Positions 9,933-19,699 of a stretch of 64,000 bases of DNA are shown here, one piece after another (positions within the stretch are counted from its first letter, which is position 1; each line of letters begins with the position of its first letter). The translations under genes and the position numbers were made by a program. Where the stretch lies: positions 1,798,001 to 1,862,000 of the forward strand of contig NZ_CP009238.1 of assembly GCF_000743945.1 (NCBI RefSeq), in the 5' to 3' direction. The notes beneath the pieces are model-generated. The model was not told the DNA's origin. It worked only from the letters and a program-made list of their open reading frames with translations, and ran no database searches. Source of the DNA: Basilea psittacipulmonis DSM 24701. GTDB taxonomy: Bacteria > Pseudomonadota > Gammaproteobacteria > Burkholderiales > Burkholderiaceae_B.

Positions 9933-11183
9933 TTATTTTCTGCTATCAGGGGTATATTTCGCACTGTTTACAATCTTCTCCAAGACCTCATTAGAGACAC
10001 CACCAACGGCAGTCACCCAATACTGATCTACTCGTTTGCGAGAAATATTAAACACACCAATTTTCATTTCATCTTTAGGTGGCAACTTGATTTCGTTTGA
10101 TTGGATTTTTTGCATAAAAATCGAAATCGTAGTCATCCCATCTGATAGTAGAAGATGTTGTGAACCGCCTGGTCTAGGTGAATTCTCAAAAATCGAGAAC
10201 CCTGCAGGCACTTTAATACGCCAGACCGAATCGCCGTAACTGTCAATAATTTCTTTCTTGCGTTCATCACTCAACGGTTTTGGCATTGATTTTTTGTCAA
10301 CAGGCGGTGGTGCAGAGGTACCTGGCCCCATTGCATCAGGTGGAGGACCTTTAGGTAATAAGGCGACTGGCAAGGAAATCTGCACATCGCCGTCTTCGCC
10401 GACTTGGGTCGTGATGGTAACGGGTGCAGGACTACTCAACGGTTCAACCGACATTCTTTCTTGACGAACATTATCGTAAACATCTTTTAAATCACGATTA
10501 GGAATGTTTTTGTTAATCGACAAGCTTGTAAACATAACTTGTTCAATCATACTACCATCCACACTCATTCGCTTAAATTTCAACAACAACTGATGTTTAG
10601 GTTCGACACAAATATTAAAATAATTTCTATCTTCAAAAACAGGTTTGATGTTATACGACACACAGTCCACCCCTGCCACACGATCCTTGGCATTAGGGTC
10701 TGTCTCTATCTGGTAATATTTGCTAATGTTTTTAGGATCAGAGACCAAAATACGAGGAAATTGGTTAGGTCTGGGCGGGATTTTCGCGGTACGTTCTTTG
10801 GCATCGGTAATCACGCAGTACAACTGATCATTACGTCTCAAGAACTCACGTTTACGACCGTCTAGAACTTGGGCATATTCTTTAATACCCTCACCATCCA
10901 CAATATGAACGACTTTAGTTGACGTCACTCTTGGGCCACTTTGCCATGTGTAAACACCGCTATAATCAGTGTGTTCCGCCGCTTTTTGGACCCCAATCAA
11001 AAACTTCGCCAACTCATCATTCAGGGCGTTAATATTTACTTTTTCAAAATCAGTGAGGTTTTTGGTATCAAAACTTGGTTTTCCAATGACCAATAACTCA
11101 TCAGGCAAAGGCATGGTATTGGCACTTAACACACTACTACCTAACATGCCCAAACCCAAGACAAGCCATCTTGCTGCTGTCAT
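9933..11183 (-). CDS. mucB: Periplasmic sigma-E regulator MucB/RseB
   Basis: MucB binds the periplasmic domain of the anti-sigma factor MucA and shields it from proteolysis. A signal peptide (ending near SANTMP) is followed by the LolA-like N-terminal domain (YTWQSGPRVTSTKVVHIVDG) and the C-terminal domain (ADEW-type region replaced by VWRIKVPAGFSIFENSPRPG). At 416 residues it is longer than E. coli RseB (about 318); the extra length is a Pro-rich linker with GPPPDAMGPGTSAPPPV near 270-300. It starts 18 bp after mucA with GGGGTG as ribosome-binding site. Confidence 0.88.
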   Translation of the reverse strand: MTAARWLVLGLGMLGSSVLSANTMPLPDELLVIGKPSFDTKNLTDFEKVNINALNDELAKFLIGVQKAAEHTDYSGVYTWQSGPRVTSTKVVHIVDGEGIKEYAQVLDGRKREFLRRNDQLYCVITDAKERTAKIPPRPNQFPRILVSDPKNISKYYQIETDPNAKDRVAGVDCVSYNIKPVFEDRNYFNICVEPKHQLLLKFKRMSVDGSMIEQVMFTSLSINKNIPNRDLKDVYDNVRQERMSVEPLSSPAPVTITTQVGEDGDVQISLPVALLPKGPPPDAMGPGTSAPPPVDKKSMPKPLSDERKKEIIDSYGDSVWRIKVPAGFSIFENSPRPGGSQHLLLSDGMTTISIFMQKIQSNEIKLPPKDEMKIGVFNISRKRVDQYWVTAVGGVSNEVLEKIVNSAKYTPDSRK

Positions 11184-11201
11184 ACTACTTCACCCCATCC
11201 A

Positions 11202-11666
11202 TTAGCCGTCAAATGCGTTAGGATTACTGCCTACCGCCTGATAGTGTTCTTTAAGATATTCTTGGTAATCTTGTTGCTGACGTTTAATCGCCTCATCAGA
11301 AGCTCTTTCCGTGCTAGCCACGATACGATCATTCAAACTATCACGTTCTGGCCAAGCAAAATACATAATGCCACCCACGACAAACGCGGTCGCAAAGGCC
11401 CCCACCGCTCTTTTCAACCAAACATGACGCGGTACAAAAGCTTTCGGTTCTTTTGCGATTCTATCGTGAACGCTAGCGACAAACTCAAGCGTATCCAAAC
11501 ATTTCATACTCGGGTCTTTGACCAACTGATCAATCATCAGATAAGTTCGCCAAACCTCTTGACCTTCTTGACTACAGAGTTTATCAAAGCTGATCTTTGG
11601 CTCTTCACCATCTATAAAAGCAGATATTTTTTCAGCATCTGCATCACGTTTAAACTCTATGTGCAT
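11202..11666 (-). CDS. mucA: Anti-sigma-E factor MucA/RseA
   Basis: Single-span membrane protein that holds sigma-E inactive. The cytoplasmic N-terminal domain (about 1-85) contains the RseA-type stretch EVWRTYLMIDQLVKDPS. One membrane helix (AVGAFATAFVVGGIMYFAW, about 89-107) leads to a short periplasmic tail of about 45 residues ending in NAFDG. It lies five bases downstream of rpoE and upstream of mucB, the standard order. Confidence 0.9.
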   Translation of the reverse strand: MHIEFKRDADAEKISAFIDGEEPKISFDKLCSQEGQEVWRTYLMIDQLVKDPSMKCLDTLEFVASVHDRIAKEPKAFVPRHVWLKRAVGAFATAFVVGGIMYFAWPERDSLNDRIVASTERASDEAIKRQQQDYQEYLKEHYQAVGSNPNAFDG

Positions 11667-11671
11667 ATGAC

Positions 11672-12256
11672 TTACCTAATTTTATAATCAACCAAATGTT
11701 GAATATGCTGAGCAATACTTTCTCTTGCTCTGAATATTCTTGAACGGACAGTACCAATGGGCGTTTGGGTTACTTCGGCAATATCCTCATAACTTAATTC
11801 ATCCCTTGTTCTAAGCAAAAAAGCCGTACGCAGATGTTCTGGCAAGGCTTCTATCGCCTTATTCATCTCGGCCACTAATTCTTCATGAATCAGCTCAGAC
11901 TCGGGTGTCCTTTCATCTATATGACTCTCGTCTTCCGTAAAAGTTTCATCTTCTGGTCCAATGACATCAGAAGTAAGTTGAAAATTTTGTTGTTTCAGCC
12001 ATGTCTTGGCTGTATTGACCGCAATTCGATATAGCCAAGTATAAAAATTACTATCGCCTCGAAAATTGGGAATAAAACGGTAAGCTTTGAAAAAAACCTC
12101 TTGGGCCACCTCTTCTACCACAGCAGGCTGTTTGATCAAACGTGAAATAAGATTCTTAACGCGACTTTGGTACTTAATCACTAATAGATCAAAGGCGCGG
12201 TTGTCTCCAGATTGGACTTTTTTGACTAATTCTAAATCGGTATCTATATGTCCCAT
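11672..12256 (-). CDS. rpoE: RNA polymerase sigma factor RpoE (AlgU)
   Basis: ECF sigma factor of the envelope stress response. Region 2 covers about 20-90 with the -10-binding stretch FRGDSNFYTWLYRIAVNTAK. Region 4 covers about 135-185 with ELSYEDIAEVTQTPIGTVRSR as helix-turn-helix. The length of 194 residues is typical. The start overlaps the upstream membrane gene by 13 bp, and AGAGGAAATAGGGGT precedes the ATG. Confidence 0.96.
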   Translation of the reverse strand: MGHIDTDLELVKKVQSGDNRAFDLLVIKYQSRVKNLISRLIKQPAVVEEVAQEVFFKAYRFIPNFRGDSNFYTWLYRIAVNTAKTWLKQQNFQLTSDVIGPEDETFTEDESHIDERTPESELIHEELVAEMNKAIEALPEHLRTAFLLRTRDELSYEDIAEVTQTPIGTVRSRIFRARESIAQHIQHLVDYKIR

Positions 12257-12666
12257 ACCCCTATTTCCTCTTTGCGTTTTTGGGCATCGTACATCGCAAA
12301 TTCAGCCACTATTCTTAATAAACGCCATTCATCAGCTTGGTAATTCCATCGCCAAAAACTATTCGTCCCTTCTTCATGTCTTATCCAAATAAGCGGTCCC
12401 AAACAAAACGACTGTTTGATCATGACTTTTTTAAAATTTCCTTGATGATAAGCATAAAGATGGTAATCGCGACTGATTACCCAGCGATAAAATGGGCATC
12501 GACAAAGCAAATAATGCACGAAAATAGTAGTAATAAAAAAAGCACCCATGCCTAACCAATAGCATAACACTAAAGATCCCAGTACGGATGCTTCTATAAA
12601 TTTACTGATATATAAATGTTCTGGCACGGTCAAACGCCAGATCGGATATTGCGACTGGGTTGACAT
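12244..12666 (-). CDS. Small membrane protein between fabF and rpoE, YgfX-like
   Basis: A 140-residue protein with two hydrophobic segments at about 27-42 and 44-54, followed by a soluble part with LYAYHQGNFKKVMI and PLIWIRHEEGTNSFWRW. A gene of this size at this place (between fabF and rpoE) is normal in Bordetella-like genomes. The layout, a double membrane hairpin followed by a beta-rich tail, resembles the YgfX family, but similarity is weak and no function is assigned. Overlap with rpoE suggests cotranscription. Confidence 0.7.
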   Translation of the reverse strand: MSTQSQYPIWRLTVPEHLYISKFIEASVLGSLVLCYWLGMGAFFITTIFVHYLLCRCPFYRWVISRDYHLYAYHQGNFKKVMIKQSFCLGPLIWIRHEEGTNSFWRWNYQADEWRLLRIVAEFAMYDAQKRKEEIGVWDI

Positions 12667-12678
12667 AGCTAAAAACCT

Positions 12679-13908
12679 TTATAACTTCTTAACAATCATC
12701 GAACCATTTGTGCCACCAAACCCGAATGAATTAGATAAAGCATAATCTATCTTCAAGTTTCTAGCTTCGTTCGCACAATAATCCAGATCACATTCAGGAT
12801 CTTGGTTAAAGATATTGATAGTTGGTGGAGAAATCTGATGATGAACCGCAAGCGTGGTAAATACGGCTTCAATACCACCAGCAGCTCCCAACAAATGTCC
12901 TGTCATGGATTTAGTAGAGTTCACGACTGTTTTATAAGCATGATCGCCTAATGCTAATTTCAAAGCATTTGACTCATTCTTATCTCCCAAAGGAGTCGAT
13001 GTACCGTGAGCATTCACATACTGAATCTGATCAGCATTAATACCTGCATCACGCAAAGCATTACGAATACCTCTAGCTGGACCATCTGCATTTGGGGCTG
13101 TAATATGATGAGCATCTGAACTCATTCCGTAGCCAACAAACTCACCGTAAATACGAGCACCGCGTTTTACCGCATGTTCATATTCTTCTAAAACCAGCAC
13201 ACCTGCACCTTCACCCAATACAAAGCCATCACGATCTTTGTCCCATGGACGAGAAGCTGTCGCTGGATCATCATTTCTACGAGATAAGGCGTGCATAGCA
13301 GCAAACCCACCAATTCCCAAAGGAGACACGGTAGATTCTGCACCACCTGCGATCATCACATCTGCATCACCATAAGCAATGAGACGTGCAGCATCGCCAA
13401 TTGAGTGTAAGCCTGTTGTACATGCCGATACAACAGCATAGCTTGGACCCTTGAGTCCTAAACGGATGCTCAAATGTCCTGAAATCAAATTAATCAAAGA
13501 GCCTGGTACAAAATAAGGACTGATACGGCTAGGTCCTTTATTAATGTACATTTCTTCTGTTTGTTCAATACGAGGTAAGCCACCGATACCAGAACTCACG
13601 ATCGCACCGATGCGTTCTGCATTTTCTTCTGTTACCTCTAAACCAGAATCCGCCCACGCTTGTAAACCAGCTACAATACCATAATGAATAAAGGTATCCA
13701 TCTGGCGAGCTTCTTTCGGGTTCAGGTATGTTGATACGTCAAAATCTTTCACTTCTCCAGCGATGGTGGTGGTAAAACCTGTCGTATCGAAACGAGTAAT
13801 GTTCGTAATACCACTACGACCATTAACAATACTATCCCACGCTGTTTCAATCGTATTACCCACAGGGCTAACGATACCTAACCCAGTAATGACAACACGT
13901 CTTTGCAC
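12679..13908 (-). CDS. fabF: 3-oxoacyl-ACP synthase II
   Basis: Elongating ketosynthase of type II fatty-acid synthesis. The nucleophile is Cys163 in [11 protein letters not shown]; the two histidines are in [11 protein letters not shown] and [15 protein letters not shown], and the C-terminal [10 protein letters not shown] motif is present. The 409-residue length is normal. It follows acpP on the same strand with a strong hairpin between them, and precedes the sigma-E block. Confidence 0.97.
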   Translation of the reverse strand: MQRRVVITGLGIVSPVGNTIETAWDSIVNGRSGITNITRFDTTGFTTTIAGEVKDFDVSTYLNPKEARQMDTFIHYGIVAGLQAWADSGLEVTEENAERIGAIVSSGIGGLPRIEQTEEMYINKGPSRISPYFVPGSLINLISGHLSIRLGLKGPSYAVVSACTTGLHSIGDAARLIAYGDADVMIAGGAESTVSPLGIGGFAAMHALSRRNDDPATASRPWDKDRDGFVLGEGAGVLVLEEYEHAVKRGARIYGEFVGYGMSSDAHHITAPNADGPARGIRNALRDAGINADQIQYVNAHGTSTPLGDKNESNALKLALGDHAYKTVVNSTKSMTGHLLGAAGGIEAVFTTLAVHHQISPPTINIFNQDPECDLDYCANEARNLKIDYALSNSFGFGGTNGSMIVKKL

Positions 13909-13925
13909 TGAGAACTCCTAGGTGA

Positions 13926-13954
13926 GATTCGTGAGACGAATCGCCTCACGAATC
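13926..13954 (-). promoter_or_regulatory. Hairpin between acpP and fabF
   Basis: A perfect 10-bp inverted repeat (GATTCGTGAG and CTCACGAATC with a nine-base loop) fills most of the acpP-fabF gap. There is no T-run on either strand, so it is more likely an mRNA stabiliser or processing site than a terminator. It could help make acpP mRNA more abundant than fabF mRNA, which is inference. Confidence 0.55.
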
Positions 13955-13965
13955 GTTATCTTTGA

Positions 13966-14202
13966 TTACTTTTGGTTTTGAACAATATAGTCGATTGCCT
14001 GTTGAACTGTTGTAATTTTTTCAGCTTCTTCATCAGGAATAGGTGTGCCAAATTCATCTTCAAGAGCCATTACCAACTCTACCATATCAAGAGAATCGGC
14101 ACCCAAATCGTCAAGGAAAGATGAAGTGTTATTCACTTCTGCTTCTTTAACACCTAACTGATTGGCAACAATGTTCTTGACTCGTTGTTCGATGCTTTCC
14201 AT
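13966..14202 (-). CDS. acpP: Acyl carrier protein of fatty-acid synthesis
   Basis: Carrier of growing acyl chains, 78 residues. The phosphopantetheine serine is Ser37 in [10 protein letters not shown]. The ATG at 14202 is chosen over an in-frame TTG four codons upstream: GGAG lies seven bases before the ATG and the product then begins MESIEQRVK as in relatives. It stands between fabG and fabF. Confidence 0.97.
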   Translation of the reverse strand: MESIEQRVKNIVANQLGVKEAEVNNTSSFLDDLGADSLDMVELVMALEDEFGTPIPDEEAEKITTVQQAIDYIVQNQK

Positions 14203-14360
14203 GTAAATCTCCAATTTAAAGGGATATCCCCTAAAGTAATCGTCATCATGATGACGGTTTTGTTAAACACAAGTAACCTCTTACAGCTACTCTTCTAGGT
14301 AAGTGTATTTTATACAATAACGAAAAAAAATGTAACTGTATAAAATACGAAATCAAAAAA

Positions 14361-15098
14361 TTATTCCATGTACATACCACCATTCACATGGATGGTAGCA
14401 CCTGTGATATAACCTGAAGCTGGGCTTGCTAAAAACGCAACTGCATTAGCCACATCGTCTGGCTGACCTAAACGACCTAAAGGAATCTGGCTTAACAATG
14501 CATCTGTTTGTTTTTCGCCTAATGCACGCGTCATATCCGTTTCCACAAAGCCTGGGGCCACGCAGTTAACAGTAATATTACGACTACCTAATTCACGTGC
14601 CAAGGCTTTAGTCATCCCTGTCACCCCTGCTTTGGCGGCCGCATAGTTAGCCTGCCCCGGATTGCCGCTTGCTCCCACTACCGAAGTAATGTTGATAATA
14701 CGGCCTTCGCGTGCTTTCATCATCACTTTTAGCACACCACGACTGAGGCGGAAAATAGAAGTCAAATTCGTTGCGATCACCGCATCCCAGTCTTCATCTT
14801 TCATACGCATTGCCAAGTTATCACGCGTAATCCCTGCATTATTTACCAATACATAAGGACCGCCCTCTGTTGCTAACTCAGCTAACAACGCATCACACTC
14901 AGCTGCATTCGTGACATCTAACTTAACGCCTTTGCCACCGTAAGGAGCTAATGTTTCAGAAATCGTTTCAGCACCGCTATCTGATGTGGCTGTACCGATG
15001 ACTTTGGCACCTTGTTGTGCTAAAGCAAGTGCAATGGCTTTACCAATACCACGAGTGGCACCTGTCACCAATGCAATTTTACCTGTTAATGTTGACAT
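14361..15098 (-). CDS. fabG: 3-oxoacyl-ACP reductase
   Basis: NADPH-dependent short-chain dehydrogenase of fatty-acid synthesis. The nucleotide-binding motif GATRGIGKA lies at about 13-21 and NNAG at about 86-89. The catalytic Ser-Tyr-Lys are in NITSVVG and YAAAKAG (about 138, 151 and 155). The 245-residue length is normal. It lies between fabD and acpP on the same strand. Confidence 0.96.
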   Translation of the reverse strand: MSTLTGKIALVTGATRGIGKAIALALAQQGAKVIGTATSDSGAETISETLAPYGGKGVKLDVTNAAECDALLAELATEGGPYVLVNNAGITRDNLAMRMKDEDWDAVIATNLTSIFRLSRGVLKVMMKAREGRIINITSVVGASGNPGQANYAAAKAGVTGMTKALARELGSRNITVNCVAPGFVETDMTRALGEKQTDALLSQIPLGRLGQPDDVANAVAFLASPASGYITGATIHVNGGMYME

Positions 15099-15109
15099 AT
15101 TCGTTTCTC

Positions 15110-16042
15110 CTAAACGCTTAACGCTTCCAAAGTCGCTTGTAATGACTCTGGATCCGTGATTGATAAAGCCGTCATGCTTGGTTCAATACGTTTCATCAAC
15201 CCCACTAATACTTTACCTGGACCGCATTCCACCACATGAGTAACTCCTTGGGCGTGTAAATGCTTAATCGTCTCTACCCAACGCACTGGATGCCACGCTT
15301 GACGCGATAAAGCATCTACTATCTCCGATGGGCTGGTACTGACACCGACATCAACGTTATTAATAATGGGAACAGTCGGCATATTTACTTGGATGGTGCT
15401 CATGAAGTTTTCTAAAATTTTACCTACTGGTTCCAATAAACGTGAGTGAAATGGTGCCGATACAGGCAATAATAACGCACGTTTTGCACCTGCCGCTTTA
15501 GCGAGTTCACAAGCACGTTCCACGGCTGTTTTATGTCCTGCAATCACCACTTGAGACGGTGCATTAAAGTTCACCGCCTGAACCACATCACCCTCTGCTG
15601 CTTTTGAGCAAACATCTATGACGGTCTCATCATCTAGACCAATAATCGCCGCCATCGCACCTACTCCTACTGGTACTTGGGCTTGCATCGCGTCAGCACG
15701 CACACGTACCAAACGCACGGCATCCTCTAGTTTAAAGGTTCCCGCAGCGGTCAAAGCAGAATACTCACCCAAGCTGTGACCCGCCATGCAATCAGGCTGA
15801 CGACCGCCTTTTGCCAAATAAGCACGATACATCGCCACACTGGCTGCCAACATCGCAGGTTGTGTATTCGTCGTTAAATTCAAATCTTCAGCAGGGCCGT
15901 TTTTAATCAATCCTGATAAATCTTGTGATAAAGCCTGATCTGCTAGCTGCATCACTTCCTTAACCTGTTCATTATCAGACCAAGCATCTAACATACCAAC
16001 GGTTTGTGAACCTTGTCCAGGAAATAAAAAAGCAAGTTTCAT
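15110..16042 (-). CDS. fabD: Malonyl-CoA:ACP transacylase
   Basis: Loads malonyl groups onto ACP. The chosen start is the ATG at 16042 (MKLAFLFPGQGSQ), 310 residues; GAGG is eight bases upstream, whereas an ATG two codons earlier would leave only two bases of spacing. The nucleophile is Ser90 in GHSLGEYSAL; the histidine of the catalytic pair is in VSAPFHSRLL. It is flanked by fabH upstream and fabG downstream. Confidence 0.96.
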   Translation of the reverse strand: MKLAFLFPGQGSQTVGMLDAWSDNEQVKEVMQLADQALSQDLSGLIKNGPAEDLNLTTNTQPAMLAASVAMYRAYLAKGGRQPDCMAGHSLGEYSALTAAGTFKLEDAVRLVRVRADAMQAQVPVGVGAMAAIIGLDDETVIDVCSKAAEGDVVQAVNFNAPSQVVIAGHKTAVERACELAKAAGAKRALLLPVSAPFHSRLLEPVGKILENFMSTIQVNMPTVPIINNVDVGVSTSPSEIVDALSRQAWHPVRWVETIKHLHAQGVTHVVECGPGKVLVGLMKRIEPSMTALSITDPESLQATLEALSV

Positions 16043-16064
16043 ATTCATTACCTCAAAACATTCA

Positions 16065-17036
16065 TTACATGCGAACTAACACAGAACCCCAAGTAAAGCC
16101 ACCACCGACACCTTGTAATAATAGCAATTGGCCCTCTTTAATATCGCCAGCACGCACCGCTGTATCCAATGCTAAAGGTACGGATGCCGCCGAGGTATTT
16201 GCATGACGACTTACCGTAACGACGATATGGGATTCATCCAGTCCAAGCTTCTTACCTAATGATTGCATAATACGGATATTGGCTTGATGAGGTACGAGCC
16301 AGTCCAATGCATCAAAAGGCAGTCCTGCTTTTTCAAAAACTTTTACAGCCGATTTTTCTAAATTTGTGACAGCTTGTTTGAAAACAGCCTGTCCATCCAT
16401 TTGGACGTAAGGATTACCTTCAATCTGTCCATTTGCAATATGCCCTGTTGTATGCAAAATGCCATTTAGGCTACCATCTGCTCCTAAATCGGTCGCAATG
16501 ATTCCCGCCTCTTCACTGGCTTTTAGCACAACGGCACCTGATCCATCACCAAACAGCACACATGTGCGTCTATCAGACCAATCTAGAATACGTGAAAAAA
16601 CTTCGGCACCAATTACCAACACGCATTTTGCTTCACCACAACGAATGGCGTTATTAGCAACAGACAAAGCGTAAACAAAGCCACTACAGACGGCTTGCAC
16701 GTCAAAAGCAGGGCCTTTTATGCCTAATTTACTTTGGACCATACAAGCTGTGCTTGGAAAGGTGTTATCAGGTGTTGTGGTTGCTACCACGACTAAATCA
16801 ATCTCTTGAGGGGAAATGTTTGCACGTTCTAAAGCGTTTCTTGCCGCTGCACTGGCTAAATCAGAAGAAAGCTCTCCCTCTTCTGCAATATATCGTTGTT
16901 TAATACCTGTGCGAGTGTAAATCCATTCATCCGATGTTTCCACACCCAATTTCGCTAAGCGTTCGGCAAGATCATCATTTGTAACGACATTCTTGGGAAG
17001 ATAGCTCCCTGTGCCAATAATCTTTGCAAAGACCAT
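16065..17036 (-). CDS. fabH: 3-oxoacyl-ACP synthase III
   Basis: Initiating ketosynthase that condenses acetyl-CoA with malonyl-ACP. The triad is Cys117 in [11 protein letters not shown], His in VPHQANIRI and Asn in RHANTSAAS. The length of 323 residues is normal and the C-terminus [13 protein letters not shown] is typical. It lies 9 bp after plsX. Confidence 0.97.
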   Translation of the reverse strand: MVFAKIIGTGSYLPKNVVTNDDLAERLAKLGVETSDEWIYTRTGIKQRYIAEEGELSSDLASAAARNALERANISPQEIDLVVVATTTPDNTFPSTACMVQSKLGIKGPAFDVQAVCSGFVYALSVANNAIRCGEAKCVLVIGAEVFSRILDWSDRRTCVLFGDGSGAVVLKASEEAGIIATDLGADGSLNGILHTTGHIANGQIEGNPYVQMDGQAVFKQAVTNLEKSAVKVFEKAGLPFDALDWLVPHQANIRIMQSLGKKLGLDESHIVVTVSRHANTSAASVPLALDTAVRAGDIKEGQLLLLQGVGGGFTWGSVLVRM

Positions 17037-17045
17037 CGTGACCTC

Positions 17046-18113
17046 CTAAACTTTCTGCTCTTTTAATGTTTCTACTTTCTCGCCATTATGAGCAACATCA
17101 TCACGAGTACTAATTTCATTTAAAACGGAACCGATTTGGTCCAACATCTTGTGGCTAGCGGCCTCAATAGCATTATCCAAAGCACAGGAAAAAGAAAAAA
17201 TATCCGCTGAACCATGGCTTTTAACGACAATACCATTTAGACCTAATAGCATAGCACCATTATAACTGCGATTGTCTAAACGTTTACGCAAACGACTAAT
17301 GACGCCCATTGAAAAAAGAGCGGCCAGCTTACTCCACCAACCTCTCTTATATTCTTCTTTTAGAGTGGAGGCAATCAAACGTACCGCCCCCTCTACCGCT
17401 TTTAAAACCGAATTTCCAACGAAACCGTCACAGACCACGACATCTACCTTACCAGTAAAAATGTCGTTACCCTCTACAAACCCCACAAAGTTAAGACCAC
17501 TTTGGCGCAATAACTCTGCCGCGTTTTTCACCGTTTCGCCGCCTTTAATCTCTTCAGTACCTACGTTTAGCAAACCAACCGTAGGATTTTCTAGGCCATC
17601 GACTGCTTTACTTTTAGCCACACCCATAATTGCAAACTGCAATAAATGCGTGGCCGTGCAATCTATGTTAGCACCTAAATCCAATACATTTGTCTTACCA
17701 CCTAGTTTTTGGGGTAATCCAGTACAGATAGCAGGACGATCAATGCCGTTTAACGTTTTTAGAACATAACGAGCGACCGCCATCAATGCCCCTGTGTTGC
17801 CTGCAGACACGCAAGCAAGGGCCTTACCTTCTTTTACAAGGTTCAAAGCCACTCGCATAGATGAGTCACGACGACGACGCAAAGCCACTTCCACCGTATC
17901 ATCCATCGCCACCACCTCGGAAGCATGAATGATCTCAAAACGCTCTAAAACATCTTGTGGTTGTGAAGATAACGCAGCAGTAATAAGCTGACTATCTCCA
18001 ACCGCTAAAAATTTAACTTGGGGGCGAAGCTTAGCCACCTTTACCGCTGCTGGAATGGTAACCGATAAACCGTGGTCACCACCCATGCAGTCAATCGCTA
18101 TAGGGATCACCAT
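17046..18113 (-). CDS. plsX: Phosphate acyltransferase PlsX
   Basis: Converts acyl-ACP to acyl-phosphate for phospholipid synthesis. The N-terminus IAIDCMGGDHG is the family hallmark; SAGNTGALMA and VCDGFVGNSVLK are further conserved blocks. The product has 355 residues, with a slightly extended hydrophilic C-terminus. It sits between rpmF and fabH, as in most proteobacteria. Confidence 0.96.
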   Translation of the reverse strand: MVIPIAIDCMGGDHGLSVTIPAAVKVAKLRPQVKFLAVGDSQLITAALSSQPQDVLERFEIIHASEVVAMDDTVEVALRRRRDSSMRVALNLVKEGKALACVSAGNTGALMAVARYVLKTLNGIDRPAICTGLPQKLGGKTNVLDLGANIDCTATHLLQFAIMGVAKSKAVDGLENPTVGLLNVGTEEIKGGETVKNAAELLRQSGLNFVGFVEGNDIFTGKVDVVVCDGFVGNSVLKAVEGAVRLIASTLKEEYKRGWWSKLAALFSMGVISRLRKRLDNRSYNGAMLLGLNGIVVKSHGSADIFSFSCALDNAIEAASHKMLDQIGSVLNEISTRDDVAHNGEKVETLKEQKV

Positions 18114-18133
18114 AAAAGGCGCCTATGTCCTAA

Positions 18134-18316
18134 TTACTCGTCGTTCTTAGTTTTAAGAACTTTACGTCCGCGATAAAAACCATTTGGGCTAATGTGATGA
18201 GGAAGATGTACCTCACCTGTTGTTTTTTCAATCGCTGTAGCAGGTGCCGTTAAATGATCGTGTGAACGGTGCATACCACGTTTAGAAGGGGTTTTCTTAT
18301 TCTGTTGAACAGCCAT
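18134..18316 (-). CDS. rpmF: 50S ribosomal protein L32
   Basis: A 60-residue basic protein with the L32 N-terminus [20 protein letters not shown] and the C-terminal [14 protein letters not shown]. It lies between the DUF177 gene and plsX. The zinc-binding cysteines found in some L32 proteins are absent, as in other betaproteobacteria. Confidence 0.97.
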   Translation of the reverse strand: MAVQQNKKTPSKRGMHRSHDHLTAPATAIEKTTGEVHLPHHISPNGFYRGRKVLKTKNDE

Positions 18317-18352
18317 TTTAATGACTCCAAAAAATAAATGTTTATCAAAAGC

Positions 18353-18916
18353 CTAATGCAATTTTAAATTCTTCAAAACTGCAAAAGGCGAAGTTTTCTC
18401 ATCTGATGAAGCTTCATCAGAACCCGAATCTTGCTCAACCGAGCAATCTTCATGCTTTGGAACATAAGGCAAAGATAAAATCACTTCATCTTCAATCAGT
18501 TCCAACAAATCCAATCGAGTGCTTGATAAGATTTTATCACTAAAGAAAGACTGTTCTTTTTCATTTTGAACTTCTTCCCAAATTGATTCAATCGAATCAT
18601 CACCCAAATCTTCAGGTTTTGATACCAATTCTAGGACGGTCGTACTTTCCAAATCAAAGTCAAACGGTTGTGTACAACGCTGGCAAACCAACAATACCAC
18701 ACTACTGACTGATAAAGTCAAAAAAGACTTTCCAACATTATCGGTATGACCTCTTACAGACCATGTCACCATAATGTCCTGACCATCTCGCTGCTGCGGG
18801 ACTTCCAGATCGCGTACCACTCGTTCCAAATTTTTTATAGGAAACGAACCACTTAGGCTTTTCTCTTTTCGAGCAAAATCCAAGCTATCAATTATCAAAT
18901 CATTGTGCTTAATCAT
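18353..18916 (-). CDS. DUF177 (YceD-like) protein
   Basis: A 187-residue acidic protein of the DUF177 family, which almost always precedes rpmF. The family signature is VVLLVCQRCTQPFDF at about 88-102, with two cysteines, and the acidic C-terminal half. Members have been linked to 23S rRNA accumulation in plants and bacteria. Its start lies close to the divergent maf gene, so 18917-19081 must hold both promoters. Confidence 0.88.
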   Translation of the reverse strand: MIKHNDLIIDSLDFARKEKSLSGSFPIKNLERVVRDLEVPQQRDGQDIMVTWSVRGHTDNVGKSFLTLSVSSVVLLVCQRCTQPFDFDLESTTVLELVSKPEDLGDDSIESIWEEVQNEKEQSFFSDKILSSTRLDLLELIEDEVILSLPYVPKHEDCSVEQDSGSDEASSDEKTSPFAVLKNLKLH

Positions 18917-19081
18917 CTTTAACCAACATGCCTAATAAACTCGTTAAGCTCGTGGCTTTCAGTTTTACGTTAACAACAAACGATTATCGTCTCAAAACCG
19001 AAAATTCTTTGAGCTGCTAAAATTATCAGCCCATATTAATGGTAAACTGTGTATATTACCCTAAATTCATATAGTAAGTCA

Positions 19082-19699
19082 ATGAAACACTTCCATTTGA
19101 TATTAGCTTCTTCCTCAAAATACCGACAAGAGATGCTTAAACGTCTCGGGCTGCCCTTTACAGCCATCAGCCCTGATATTGATGAAACACGCCACCAACA
19201 AGAGTCTCCACAGGATCTTGCACTACGTTTGTCCTACGAAAAAGCATGTGCCATTGCCCAAACACACCCAGATGCCATCGTTATAGGCTCTGATCAGGTC
19301 GCTTGTCTTGGCGATGAGGTACTTGGCAAACCTGGAAATTTTGAGACAGCTTTTCAACAACTAAAAGCCCAGTCTAATCAAACGCTCTATTTTCACACGG
19401 CTTTAACGGTAATCCATGGATGGCATGTTGCCGAGCATCAGCCTCGCATTGTTTATCGAGAAAACGTACCGACTATTTGTGCGTATCGCGAACTAAGCGA
19501 CGACGAGATCACTCATTATCTTCATACCGAAAAACCTTTTGATACCGCAGGCAGTGCCAAAGCAGAAAGCTTAGGTATTTCGCTTATGCAGTACATGCGT
19601 AGCGATGATCCCACCGCCATTATTGGACTACCTCTGATTGCTTTGTCTCGCATGCTTAGAGATTGTGGCTTAAATCCAACACTACTCGCATCAAAATGA
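19082..19699 (+). CDS. Maf-like nucleotide pyrophosphatase
   Basis: House-cleaning nucleoside triphosphate pyrophosphatase that hydrolyses modified or non-canonical nucleotides. The start is ATG 19082 (MKHFHLILASSSKYR); the longer frame from a GTG at 19049 adds residues that relatives lack. Motifs are ASSSKYRQEML, DIDETR, and GSDQVACL, with the C-terminal FDTAGSAKAE. The product has 205 residues. Its stop overlaps the start of the next gene by 4 bp (ATGA). Confidence 0.92.
   Translation: MKHFHLILASSSKYRQEMLKRLGLPFTAISPDIDETRHQQESPQDLALRLSYEKACAIAQTHPDAIVIGSDQVACLGDEVLGKPGNFETAFQQLKAQSNQTLYFHTALTVIHGWHVAEHQPRIVYRENVPTICAYRELSDDEITHYLHTEKPFDTAGSAKAESLGISLMQYMRSDDPTAIIGLPLIALSRMLRDCGLNPTLLASK

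Noticed and set aside
11244-11687. Long antisense ORF opposite mucA and similar antisense frames elsewhere
   Set aside because: They lie opposite well-supported genes and have no family features.
14203-14214. Earlier TTG start of acpP
   Set aside because: It would place the ribosome-binding site inside the coding region and add residues absent from other carrier proteins.
19049-19081. GTG start for maf
   Set aside because: Adds 11 residues not seen in the family; ATG 19082 gives the usual N-terminus.
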